The position numbers were made by a program, and so were the translations under genes. A DNA stretch of 12,916 nt, taken from an uncultured Hungatella sp. GTDB taxonomy: Bacteria > Bacillota > Clostridia > Lachnospirales > Lachnospiraceae. Numbering within the stretch: position 1 is the stretch's first letter; each line of letters begins with the position of its first letter. Shown here in pieces: positions 1-6,608 of this stretch. Location of the stretch: contig CAUEKH010000036.1 in assembly GCA_959018155.1 (NCBI GenBank), positions 1 to 12,916 on the forward strand. Direction: 5' to 3'. A model generated the notes under the pieces. The model was not told the DNA's origin, did no database searches, and was given only the letters and a program-made list of their open reading frames with translations.

Positions 1-450
1 TATTCTATTTGGCATATTTTCCGCATTGAAGATATAGTTGTGCATACAGTGATAACTGAAGATGAACAGGTATTTTTTGCACGCAATTATCAGGAACGCA
101 TCAATTCACCTGTCATTACAACAGGAAATGAACTCATGAAACAGCAGATTGCAGACTTTTCAAAACAGCTTAATCTGGAAGAATTATATTCCTATATTTT
201 TGAAGTACGTGAAAGCACTGAGAAAATGCTTAAACAGTTATCTTATGATGAATTGAAAAGAAAAATACCAGAAGAAAGAAAAGGCTACTTAAAATCGTTG
301 AATGTAGTAAGCGACAATGAAGAAGCAGATTGGCTCATTGATTATTGGTGTAATAAAGACATTCGTGGACTGATTCAAATGCCGTTTTCAAGACATTGGA
401 TTATGCACATAGAAGCCTGTTTGCGTATAAAGAACAAGATATATTCATAA
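1..450 (+). CDS. DinB-fold metal-binding protein, 3' part only
   Basis: This is a partial gene. The frame is open to the left edge and the stop is TAA at 448-450, leaving 149 visible residues. The GTG at 40 is internal, because codons 1-39 read through an in-frame WHIFRIED motif (visible residues 4-11), a typical conserved element of the DinB/DUF664-type four-helix bundle in Firmicutes. A second His pair, HWIMH (visible residues 132-136), lies near the C-terminus. DinB-fold proteins bind a divalent metal through about three His residues, so H5, H132 and H136 are the candidate ligands. Members include thiol-transferase-like and stress-induced enzymes, but most are uncharacterised, and some databases mislabel them as phage head-tail adaptors. 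No reaction can be assigned. The gene is visibly richer in A and T than those downstream, which may indicate separate acquisition. The family call is fairly firm; the function is unknown. Confidence 0.72.
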   Translation, partial: YSIWHIFRIEDIVVHTVITEDEQVFFARNYQERINSPVITTGNELMKQQIADFSKQLNLEELYSYIFEVRESTEKMLKQLSYDELKRKIPEERKGYLKSLNVVSDNEEADWLIDYWCNKDIRGLIQMPFSRHWIMHIEACLRIKNKIYS

Positions 451-505
451 GCGAAAATTTTTGTTTGGTATCAGAAAACAGACCTGGTTTAATCCGTATG
501 ACGAT

Positions 506-537
506 CACAAAATAGTTGCGCACGCAACTATTTTGTG
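506..537. promoter_or_regulatory. 32-bp palindrome, probable MarR operator
   Basis: Two perfect 15-base arms, CACAAAATAGTTGCG at 506-520 and its complement at 523-537, flank a 2-base centre (CA). The core TTGCGCACGCAA has the TTGC...GCAA shape of MarR-type boxes. It lies about 100 bases before the marR-type start and overlaps a possible promoter, which fits autorepression. It is not a convincing terminator for the upstream DinB gene because no U tract follows the second arm. The symmetry is seen directly; the operator role is inferred. Confidence 0.65.
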
Positions 538-544
538 CTACCAT
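516..544 (+). promoter_or_regulatory. Weak candidate promoter for the marR-MATE-hydrolase operon
   Basis: TTGCGC at 516-521 could serve as a -35 and TACCAT at 539-544 as a -10, with a 17-base spacer. Both hexamers match consensus poorly. The support is mainly positional: the pair is embedded in the palindrome at 506-537, so a repressor bound there would block RNA polymerase. Confidence 0.3.
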
Positions 545-637
545 ATATCTCAGATTCTGAAATTCCGGTCAGGGAATTCCAGATGAAACAGAACTTAAGG
601 GAAAACATGCCGGCATCAGCGGCTGGAGGTGGAAAAA

Positions 638-1087
638 GTGGAGAATCGCCGGGAGATCGGGAAATATATCTCGATTATCCAGAGATTGAGCAATATATAT
701 TTTTCAAATAATTTGGCATCTTATCAGATAGGCTGTGGACAACAGTTTTTTTTATTGCAGATTTACCGGAATCCGGGAATCAGCTTACAGGAACTGGCAT
801 CCCGCGGGTACTATGACAAGGCTACGGCTACCCGGGCCGTAAAGAAGCTGGAGGAAGAGGCGTATGTCCGTCTGGAAACGGATGGGGAGGACAAGCGGGT
901 CCGCCATATCTTTGCGACAAAAAAAGCAGAAGAGGTGGTGGAGAAGACGCTGGAAAGCGTGGCTGTCTTAACCAATTTCCTGCTGGACGGATTTGACGAG
1001 GGAGAGCGGGAGGCGGCCGAGGCGATGCTGATACGCATGGCAGGCAACGCCCACAGGCACATTGTCGGGCACAAAGGAAAGGAATGA
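638..1087 (+). CDS. MarR-family transcriptional regulator
   Basis: This is a 149-residue winged-helix regulator that probably represses its own operon and releases DNA on binding a small phenolic or drug-like ligand. The N-terminal dimerisation helix is followed by the DNA-binding lobe: helices at about residues 48-57 and 61-72 (recognition helix around KATATRAVKKLE), then a wing at about 80-93 containing DGEDKRVRH, the charged Asp/Arg wing signature of the family. Length matches the usual 140-160 residues. I chose the GTG at 638 because GGAGG at 625-629 lies eight bases before it; the GTG at 629, three codons earlier, overlaps that ribosome site. The stop lies seven bases before the MATE pump start, so the two are co-transcribed. 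A MarR regulator followed by a MATE pump recalls staphylococcal MepR/MepA, but the ligand cannot be read from sequence. Confidence 0.88.
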   Translation: MENRREIGKYISIIQRLSNIYFSNNLASYQIGCGQQFFLLQIYRNPGISLQELASRGYYDKATATRAVKKLEEEAYVRLETDGEDKRVRHIFATKKAEEVVEKTLESVAVLTNFLLDGFDEGEREAAEAMLIRMAGNAHRHIVGHKGKE

Positions 1088-1094
1088 TTCATTT

Positions 1095-2492
1095 ATGAAA
1101 GAAAACACTGTAGAGAAAAAGGGAAATCCGCTGGGATATCTCCCTGTCGGAAAGCTTTTGGGGCAGTTTGCGCTGCCGGCTATCATTTCCATGCTGGTCA
1201 ATGCGGTTTATAACATCGTAGACCAGATATTTATAGGCCAGGGAATCGGCTATCTTGGAAATGCGGCCACCACCATTGCATTTCCCATTGTCACGATTAT
1301 ACTTGCCATGTCCACCCTGTTAGGAGCGGGCGGAAGCGCCTACGCTGCTATCAAGCTGGGCGAAAAGCGGGAGGAAGAGGCGGAGCGGACGCTGGGAACC
1401 TTATTTTTGCTGACACTGATGGCCAGCGCGGTCATTATGATTGTCGGGTTCCTGTTTATGGATCCGATGCTTAAGCTGTTTGGCGCCACGGAAAATACCA
1501 TGGATTATGCGAGACAGTATACCTCCATCATTTTGCTTGGAACGCCGTTTAATATTATGGCGGTCGTGTTAAGCAACATGTCGAGAACTGACGGAAGTCC
1601 GGCCCTCTCCATGTATGCGCTGCTTGTGGGCGCGGCCTTAAATACGATTCTGGATCCCATCTATATCTTTATTTTCCACTGGGGAGTCAGTGGCGCGGCT
1701 GTGGCCACTATCACATCACAGATTATTTCTGCAGTTGTATTGATTGTATATTTCGTAAAAAAGGGAAAGAATATGCGGCTGCGCAGGTCGTGTCTGAAGT
1801 TTGACAGGGAGATCTGCCTGCGGGTTCTTCCGCTCGGAATTTCCAGCGGCATCACTCAGATCGCCTCCACGATTTTACAGGTTGTCATGAACAATTCTCT
1901 GGTGTATTATGGTAACCAGACAGAAGTTGGCGGCGATGTGGCGCTCAGTGCCATGGGAATTATCAATAAAATCAGCATGATTCTGCTGGCTGTCTGTATC
2001 GGCATCGGTATCGGTTCCCAGCCGATTCTGGGATTTAACAGGGGCGCCAATCAGCTGAAGCGTGTGAGACGGACGTATCTGCTGGCCGTCTGCGCGGCTA
2101 CGGTGGTGTCTGTCATTGGCTGGGCAGCCTGTCAGCTTTTCCCGGGGCCGATTTTAAGTCTGTTCGGAACCCAGGATGTACAGTTTACCAGGTTTGCCAT
2201 TCAGTGTTTGAAAATATACATGCTGGGAATCTTTACGGCCGGCTTCCAGACCGTGACCACCAGTTATTTCCAGTCGACGGGGCAGCCGCTCAAGGCTTCT
2301 ATTTTGTCGATGCTTCGTCAGCTTCTTCTGCTGATTCCGCTGATTTTGATTCTGCCTTTAAGCTTTGGACTCGATGGAATCTTATACGCGGGACCGGTGG
2401 CTGATGTGGTGTCGGCGGTGATCGTCAGCCTGTTTGCTGTCCATGAAATGCGCCGTTTAAACCGGCTCTGTGCGGTAAATGAGCCAAAATAA
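1095..2492 (+). CDS. MATE-family multidrug efflux transporter
   Basis: This is a polytopic inner-membrane antiporter of 465 residues, the normal MATE length (about 450). It is expected to export cationic drugs or metabolites using a Na+ or H+ gradient. The two-fold MatE repeat is evident. The first half opens with LPAIISMLVNAVYNIVDQIF, a hallmark of the family, and continues with alternating hydrophobic segments to about residue 230. The second half starts near LPLGISSG and contains the conserved region ending in GIGSQPILGFNRGA. I count about twelve membrane segments by eye. ATG 1095 is preferred over the in-frame start at 1062, because the latter would overlap the regulator gene by 26 bases and lacks a clear ribosome site. 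An AGGAAAGGAA stretch lies 11-20 bases before 1095. The gene belongs to the MarR-controlled operon. The substrate is unknown; similarity in type is to MepA/NorM-like pumps. Confidence 0.93.
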   Translation: MKENTVEKKGNPLGYLPVGKLLGQFALPAIISMLVNAVYNIVDQIFIGQGIGYLGNAATTIAFPIVTIILAMSTLLGAGGSAYAAIKLGEKREEEAERTLGTLFLLTLMASAVIMIVGFLFMDPMLKLFGATENTMDYARQYTSIILLGTPFNIMAVVLSNMSRTDGSPALSMYALLVGAALNTILDPIYIFIFHWGVSGAAVATITSQIISAVVLIVYFVKKGKNMRLRRSCLKFDREICLRVLPLGISSGITQIASTILQVVMNNSLVYYGNQTEVGGDVALSAMGIINKISMILLAVCIGIGIGSQPILGFNRGANQLKRVRRTYLLAVCAATVVSVIGWAACQLFPGPILSLFGTQDVQFTRFAIQCLKIYMLGIFTAGFQTVTTSYFQSTGQPLKASILSMLRQLLLLIPLILILPLSFGLDGILYAGPVADVVSAVIVSLFAVHEMRRLNRLCAVNEPK

Positions 2493-2522
2493 GTGAAATG
2501 CAGTATGAGGAGAGGATAGTCA

Positions 2523-3476
2523 ATGAGTTTTAAAGCGGAAAAGGCCAGATTCCTTGCAAATATTTTAAAAGCGCAGCGAAATATGGCAAAACGGCTGGAA
2601 AATCCCCCGCGGGGGTCCTGGAACTTGGCGCCGGACCAGTTTTCAAAAAAAGTGAGGGTGAAGACGTGGGATATCGACGGATTCCGCGGTGTAACTGTAA
2701 ATGGCAGCTACCCGGGAAATGGCCACATTCTGATGCTGCCCGGCGGCGCGTATGCGTTTGAACCGGAAAAGGCCCACAGGGAGATCGCTGAGAGATTCGC
2801 GCTGATGGACCATTTGAAGGTTTCGGTGCTGGAATACCCGCTGTCGCCGGAATACACGGCCTTAGATGCGCACCACATTCTGATTCGGGCGTATCAGAAG
2901 CTGATTTCGGAGTATCCGCAGGATAAGTTCTATTTATTTGGTGATTCATCCGGCGGCGGCCTGGCGCTTTCCTTTTTACAGCAGCTAAGAGAGGTGGGGA
3001 CGTTGCCGATGCCGGAGAAGACGGCGGTGGTTTCCCCGTGGCTCGATATCGGCCTTGCGAATCCCAAAATCAAACTGGCCAGAAGAAATGACCCGATTCT
3101 GCCGGTTGAAGCGCTTGTGGAGGCAGGGGCGAAATACAGGGGCCCCTTCGACGCAGAGGATCCGCTGGTGTCTCCCATATTTGGAAACTGGGAGAACCTC
3201 GGGCGCATCCTGGTATTTTCCGGCACGGAGGAGATTATGACTCCGGACTGTGAACTGCTGGCTGAAAAGACGGAGAGGGCTAACGGGACGCAGCTCATTT
3301 ACCGGAAGGCGGCCAGGATGGTGCATGACTGGATTACCATACCGTGTAAAGAGAGGGAGGTAACGCTCGATCTGATTGCGGGATTTTTCCTGGAAGAGGA
3401 GGAGCGGCCAAGAGTGATAAAGCTGGGGGATACGAGGCCTAAGAAGGTGGTTGAAGAGACGGTTGAGGAAGCGTAG
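2523..3476 (+). CDS. HSL-type alpha/beta hydrolase (acetylesterase-like)
   Basis: This is a 317-residue cytosolic hydrolase of the hormone-sensitive-lipase (alpha/beta hydrolase fold-3, Aes-like) family, expected to cleave short acyl esters. The nucleophile elbow is GDSSGG at 140-145 with Ser142. The acid is probably in the GTEEIMTPD segment (234-242) and the histidine is His268 in MVHDW. The oxyanion-loop motif HGG is replaced by PGG at 73-75, so the usual first His is missing. There is no signal peptide. A GAGGAGAGG ribosome site (about 2506-2515) precedes ATG 2523. The gene starts 30 bases after the MATE pump and ends at the terminator at 3486-3520, so it is the third gene of the efflux operon. 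It might modify or detoxify the compound that the pump exports, which is inference. The C-terminal 30 residues are charged and look like a tail. Confidence 0.82.
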   Translation: MSFKAEKARFLANILKAQRNMAKRLENPPRGSWNLAPDQFSKKVRVKTWDIDGFRGVTVNGSYPGNGHILMLPGGAYAFEPEKAHREIAERFALMDHLKVSVLEYPLSPEYTALDAHHILIRAYQKLISEYPQDKFYLFGDSSGGGLALSFLQQLREVGTLPMPEKTAVVSPWLDIGLANPKIKLARRNDPILPVEALVEAGAKYRGPFDAEDPLVSPIFGNWENLGRILVFSGTEEIMTPDCELLAEKTERANGTQLIYRKAARMVHDWITIPCKEREVTLDLIAGFFLEEEERPRVIKLGDTRPKKVVEETVEEA

Positions 3477-3485
3477 TGAAAAAAT

Positions 3486-3520
3486 AACCCGAAGGTGCGA
3501 AACCTCCGGGTTGTTTTTTT
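3486..3520. terminator. Bidirectional intrinsic terminator
   Basis: An 11-bp stem (3486-3496 with 3502-3512, one A.C mismatch, 5-base loop GCGAA) is followed on the plus strand by G plus seven Ts at 3514-3520. On the minus strand the stem is followed by a six-T run (complement of 3479-3484). It ends the marR-MATE-hydrolase operon, starting nine bases after the hydrolase stop, and can also end minus-strand mecA transcription. Confidence 0.88.
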
Positions 3521-3530
3521 GCTTGATAAT

Positions 3531-3560
3531 GGTAAGCGGTGCACAAAGATACCGCTTACC
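3531..3560. repeat. Second hairpin between the hydrolase and mecA
   Basis: A perfect 10-bp inverted repeat, GGTAAGCGGT at 3531-3540 and ACCGCTTACC at 3551-3560, has a 10-base loop. No clear U run follows on either strand, so it is not a classical terminator by itself. It lies 37 bases beyond the mecA stop, between that gene and the bidirectional terminator, and may protect the mRNA 3' end or assist termination. Confidence 0.55.
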
Positions 3561-3597
3561 GTTTGTGTGATGAAGTACTATGAGTCAAAGGGACGGG

Positions 3598-4271
3598 TCA
3601 GAGTTTTGCAAGAGACTGAAGGGCATGGCCCTCAATCAGCACCTCGTAATGTTCCCTGTAGTACGCTTCTGAAGCATAGTCCTGACGGATCTTCGAACCG
3701 TATTCGGCCAGAAGATTGCATACGCGGCTGAAGTCCAAGGAGTTGTCAGGCATATTCTTTATAACCAGGTAATACTGCCGTGAATCGGGTTTCTTATATA
3801 AAGTATTCTCCCCATCGTAAGCGGATCCGATGGCACGGGCTGCATCGGAAATCTGGTCGAGATTCTGAAAACAGTAGATTCGGACGGAAGGGGAGGCCGG
3901 TTCTTCTTTCTTCTCCGAGGTGGCTTCCGTATCCTTCTTATCAATTCCCAAAAGTCCCAGAAGTCCGTCCGCGCCTTCCAGCAGCTCGGTGAGAATTTGG
4001 AAAAACGGGTATCCAGTTCTTCCGGATCCTCGATCTTGGTGATGACAAGCATCACACTTTCATTGGACAGAGGAATGGCTTCTACCATAAGAGGAATGTC
4101 TTCTGCTTCGAATCCCACTTCGTTAGAGGCTTTCTGTATCATCTCCCGGAACAGATTGCGGGCTTTTTCGCTGCCGTAGGCGAGTTCGCCTAAGTTGAGA
4201 TTGCGGACACTTAAGTCAAAGCTTGTCAGTGTACAGCGAATCTGATTTTCATTGATACGTTCTATCTTCAT
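3598..4271 (-). pseudogene. mecA: MecA-type ClpC adaptor gene with an apparent frameshift
   Basis: The gene reads on the minus strand from ATG 4271 (AGGAAG seven bases upstream) to TGA at 3598-3600. The N-terminal substrate-binding domain (residues 1-95, MKIERINENQ to FSKFSP) is in one frame. The linker and ClpC-binding C-terminal domain (from ELLEGADG, through SVRIYCFQNL, to ALQSLAKL) are in another. Restoring one base near 3987 would join them into 224 residues, close to the usual MecA length (about 218). MecA hands substrates to the ClpC unfoldase of the ClpCP protease and, in Bacillus, also holds ComK for degradation. As written, the ribosome would leave the real frame after residue 95 and lose the ClpC-binding half. 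Both halves look well conserved, so a sequencing or assembly error or a recent mutation is more likely than old decay. It stands alone, divergent from the kinase operon. Confidence 0.85.
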
Positions 4272-4308
4272 AGGATCACTTCCTGTTCTGTTAAAATAGT
4301 GATAATTG

Positions 4309-4329
4309 TCAACATACTTCCTCAACATA
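4309..4329. repeat. Two direct repeats at the mecA transcription start region
   Basis: TCAACATA occurs at 4309-4316 and again at 4322-4329, a 13-base period (TATGTTGA on the mecA strand). They lie immediately downstream of the predicted mecA -10 box, around the expected start of transcription, where a bound regulator could interfere. Exact repetition is seen; the role is inferred. Confidence 0.4.
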
Positions 4330-4359
4330 ACTATACTATATAATATAACCAAAAGGCAA
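4330..4359 (-). promoter_or_regulatory. Probable sigma-A-type promoter for mecA
   Basis: On the minus strand, TTGCCT (4359-4354) and TATAGT (4335-4330) are separated by 18 bases inside a very AT-rich stretch. The start of transcription would fall near 4323, giving a leader of about 50 bases before the mecA ATG. Confidence 0.5.
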
Positions 4360-4409
4360 TTACTATGTGAAAAAATTTATATAAATTTAAGGTATTCCTG
4401 TAAAAAAGG

Positions 4410-4438
4410 TTGTAAAATTGGGTATGATAGATTACAAT
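4410..4438 (+). promoter_or_regulatory. Probable sigma-A-type promoter for the kinase operon
   Basis: TTGTAA at 4410-4415 and TACAAT at 4433-4438 are spaced by 17 bases, the optimal distance. They match the -35 and -10 consensus at 4 and 5 of 6 positions. Transcription would start near 4445, about 30 bases before the kinase start codon. It diverges from the mecA promoter. Confidence 0.6.
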
Positions 4439-4475
4439 AGGTATCAAGAGGTGGTATTGGACAGGCAAGAAGGAG

Positions 4476-5876
4476 GTGGCAGCCTTAGACTCCGTTCTGT
4501 TTGGAAAGTATCAGCTATGCCGTATCTTAGGGACCGGCCGCATCGGAACCGTCTTTCTGGCGGTTCATCTTGGACTTGAGGAGTACCGGGCAGTCAAACG
4601 TGTACCCAGGAGTTTTCATGATTATGAACATTTCAGACGCGAGGCATTAATTCTGAAGGAGTTGCGTCATCCGGGAATTCCCATTATTTATGACATAGAG
4701 GAAGATGGAGAGTATAGTTATTTAATTGAAGAGTATCTGGAAGGAGAATCTTTGTATGACCTGGTGAAACGCCAGGGACATCTAACGCAGGAACTGGCAG
4801 TCTGTTATGGACTTCAGTTGACCGGCATCGTAAAATACCTGCATTCCGCAGGGAGAAACCCCATTTTACATTTGGATTTACAGCCTAAGAATCTGATTTT
4901 GTGTGGTGACAGCGTGAAACTGATTGATTTTGACAGCGCCGCCTTTCGTGATGAAACGAAGGATCTGGAAGAGCGGTATGGGACAGTAGGCTTTGCGGCC
5001 CCGGAACAGTATGAGAAAGACAGAACACTGGATGAACGGACAGATATTTATGCCATTGGTACGATCCTCCATTATCTCTGTACCGGAACATTTCCGCATC
5101 AGCCCTACGAACCGATACCGGCCATTTCCCCTGAACTGTCGGAGATTATTGGAACATGTCTGGAAATAAAACCGGAACTGCGGTTTTCCACGGCACAGGA
5201 ATTAGAAGAAAGGCTGACCTCTCTGGAGGAAAATGGAGCGGTTTTTAAACGCAGTCTACAATTACCATCTCTTACCATTGCTCTCGTCGGGAGCAAGCGG
5301 GGAGCCGGAACGACCCATCTGGCCGTCGGCTTATCTGTTTATCTTAGAAATTCAGGATTTCCCAATCGTTATGAAGAAAAAAATGATACTGGAATGGGCG
5401 CCGGTCTTGCCGCTTATACGGGAGCGAAACCGGATCACTGTGGTGTAATGCGTTACCGCAGCTTCGTCTGGATACCGGCTTATGGACAGTCGGTCCGTCT
5501 GCCTGCGCCACCGGAGGGTCTGCGTGTCCTGGATTACGGCGCTGACGCAGAACGCGCGGTTTATGACCGGCCCCATATGGTGATTCTGGTCTGCGACAGC
5601 AGGAAATGGAGTTTTTGGGAGGCGTGTGAAGCGTCGGCTGTGCTGACTGAAAGCCGTCTGCCTTACGTGGTGGTCTATAACCATATGCACGAGAAGAGCC
5701 GGGTGAAAGCGTTGCCGGGGCTGGAACGGAAACAGTGCTTTCGGGCGCCGTATTTTCAGGAGCCATTTGAAGTAAAGGGTGAGACGCGTGATTTTTATGC
5801 CGCGGTTATGAAGGAACTGGCGGTCAGGGCCGGAATTTTGGAGACGAAGCGGGGGCGTATGAGGAGGCTCGTATGA
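4476..5876 (+). CDS. Hanks-type Ser/Thr kinase fused to a ParA/CpaE-like P-loop domain
   Basis: This 466-residue protein has two parts. Residues 11-250 form a eukaryotic-like kinase: glycine loop GTGRIGTV (19-26), Lys41 in AVKRV, Glu56, catalytic loop HLDLQPKN (132-139, base Asp134), metal-binding DFD (151-153), APE (175-177), Asp190 and Arg236. The essential Lys, Glu and Asp residues are present, so it should be active, though HRD has become HLD and DFG has become DFD. Residues 266-466 resemble a ParA/MinD/CpaE ATPase: GSKRGAGTTH (272-281), a Walker-B-like VLDYGA (351-356) and a hydrophobic strand before VVVYNH. The canonical Walker A Lys is Thr. There is no membrane segment or PASTA repeat, so the protein is predicted to be cytosolic. 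The start is awkward: GTG 4476 shares a base with AGGAGG at 4471-4476, but no better in-frame start exists before the upstream stop. It overlaps the next gene by four bases. Confidence 0.85.
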   Translation: MAALDSVLFGKYQLCRILGTGRIGTVFLAVHLGLEEYRAVKRVPRSFHDYEHFRREALILKELRHPGIPIIYDIEEDGEYSYLIEEYLEGESLYDLVKRQGHLTQELAVCYGLQLTGIVKYLHSAGRNPILHLDLQPKNLILCGDSVKLIDFDSAAFRDETKDLEERYGTVGFAAPEQYEKDRTLDERTDIYAIGTILHYLCTGTFPHQPYEPIPAISPELSEIIGTCLEIKPELRFSTAQELEERLTSLEENGAVFKRSLQLPSLTIALVGSKRGAGTTHLAVGLSVYLRNSGFPNRYEEKNDTGMGAGLAAYTGAKPDHCGVMRYRSFVWIPAYGQSVRLPAPPEGLRVLDYGADAERAVYDRPHMVILVCDSRKWSFWEACEASAVLTESRLPYVVVYNHMHEKSRVKALPGLERKQCFRAPYFQEPFEVKGETRDFYAAVMKELAVRAGILETKRGRMRRLV

Positions 5877-6532
5877 AATTATTTGGGAAAACAGTAAAGA
5901 TGCCGTCCTTTCTGCTTGATTCGCCTGTACCCTTTCGAATGATGCGGTCTAAAGTGATTCCGGGACAGCAGCGTATAATCGGAGTGATTGGTACAGGACG
6001 CTGTGTGGGTGTAACCCATTTCGCCATCATGGCAGCGGGATATCTAAGCGGGGTAAAGCGCCGCCGCTGCGCTGTACTGGAGTGGAACAGCAGTGGAACT
6101 TATGAACGGCTGAGAACGTGCTGTATGGCCGGGAAGCGTGGTGGGGACGGATCCTGCTTTGCGGTTCTCGATGTGGATTACTTCGGCGCTGCCGGGGCAG
6201 AAGCGCTTCGTCTGTGTAAAAAGAGGCGATATCACGACGTGATTGTGGATTACGGGGCCATTTCAGAGGAAAAATGGGGAGAATTTTTAAGATGTGACAG
6301 GCAGTTTGTGATTGGAAATGTAACAGAGTGGCAGATCGGGGCATTTCTGGAAGCTGCGGGAACGTGGAAGAAGGCTGAGATAAGCTGGGAGACTCTCACT
6401 GTATTTGGCAGCGAAGAGGCCAGAAAGAGTATGGAAGAGGCGCTTAAGCTTCCCATCCGGCGGATTCCGGTTTCAGTAGATGTATTCCATGTCACAGGAG
6501 AAATAATCAGATTTTATCAGCAGATATTATAG
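5873..6532 (+). CDS. ParA/CpaE-like P-loop protein, paralogue of the kinase's C-terminal half
   Basis: This is a 219-residue soluble protein. Its ATG overlaps the kinase stop (ATGA), so translation is coupled. A degenerate P-loop, GTGRCVGVTH, lies at 40-49. VLEWNSSG (68-75) sits where ParA proteins have their next strand, and IVDYGAI (124-130) replaces Walker B. The kinase fusion has matching elements in the same order: GSKRGAGTTH, then EKNDTG (301-306), then LDYGA. This suggests an old duplication. The Walker A Lys is absent and the signature Lys position holds Arg43, so ATP hydrolysis is doubtful; the protein may bind nucleotide or act as a dimerisation or regulatory partner. CpaE/TadZ proteins of Tad pili also have altered P-loops, but no pilus gene is in the window. 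The remote family assignment rests on motif order only; the partnership with the kinase is supported by coupling. Confidence 0.7.
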   Translation: MKLFGKTVKMPSFLLDSPVPFRMMRSKVIPGQQRIIGVIGTGRCVGVTHFAIMAAGYLSGVKRRRCAVLEWNSSGTYERLRTCCMAGKRGGDGSCFAVLDVDYFGAAGAEALRLCKKRRYHDVIVDYGAISEEKWGEFLRCDRQFVIGNVTEWQIGAFLEAAGTWKKAEISWETLTVFGSEEARKSMEEALKLPIRRIPVSVDVFHVTGEIIRFYQQIL

Positions 6533-6585
6533 CGGCAGGCGGCGGATGTGTCACGAACAGATGCCTTGTGGAAATTGCCTGCCGC
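6532..6585. repeat. Inverted repeat ahead of the 72-residue gene
   Basis: GCGGCAGGC at 6532-6540 and its exact complement at 6577-6585 could pair around a 36-base loop. The first arm begins at the last base of the preceding stop codon, and the second ends 12 bases before the GGAGG ribosome site of the next gene. It could attenuate, process or couple expression of the last cistron. The loop is long, so the structure is uncertain. Confidence 0.4.
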
Positions 6586-6608
6586 GTCTGCGGATACGGA
6601 GGCGCGGT

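Noticed and set aside
506..537. Intrinsic terminator of the DinB-fold gene
   Set aside because: The palindrome has almost no loop and no U tract after it; its symmetry and place before a MarR gene fit an operator better.
2930..3326. Several open frames antisense to the hydrolase gene
   Set aside because: They are shadows of the high-GC hydrolase gene; none has an initiation signal or known motif.
3975..4005. Programmed -1 frameshifting in mecA
   Set aside because: No slippery heptamer in the right phase and no obvious downstream stimulator; MecA proteins are not known to need recoding. A plain deletion or error is simpler.
4272..4352. Upstream extension of the mecA frame to an earlier start
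   Set aside because: It crosses the predicted promoter and AT-rich leader, has no ribosome site, and adds residues unlike the conserved MecA start MKIER; the ATG at 4271 has AGGAAG at good distance.
5344..5766. Long open frame antisense to the kinase gene
   Set aside because: No ribosome site, composition typical of the reverse strand of a coding gene, and the plus strand shows clear kinase and P-loop motifs.
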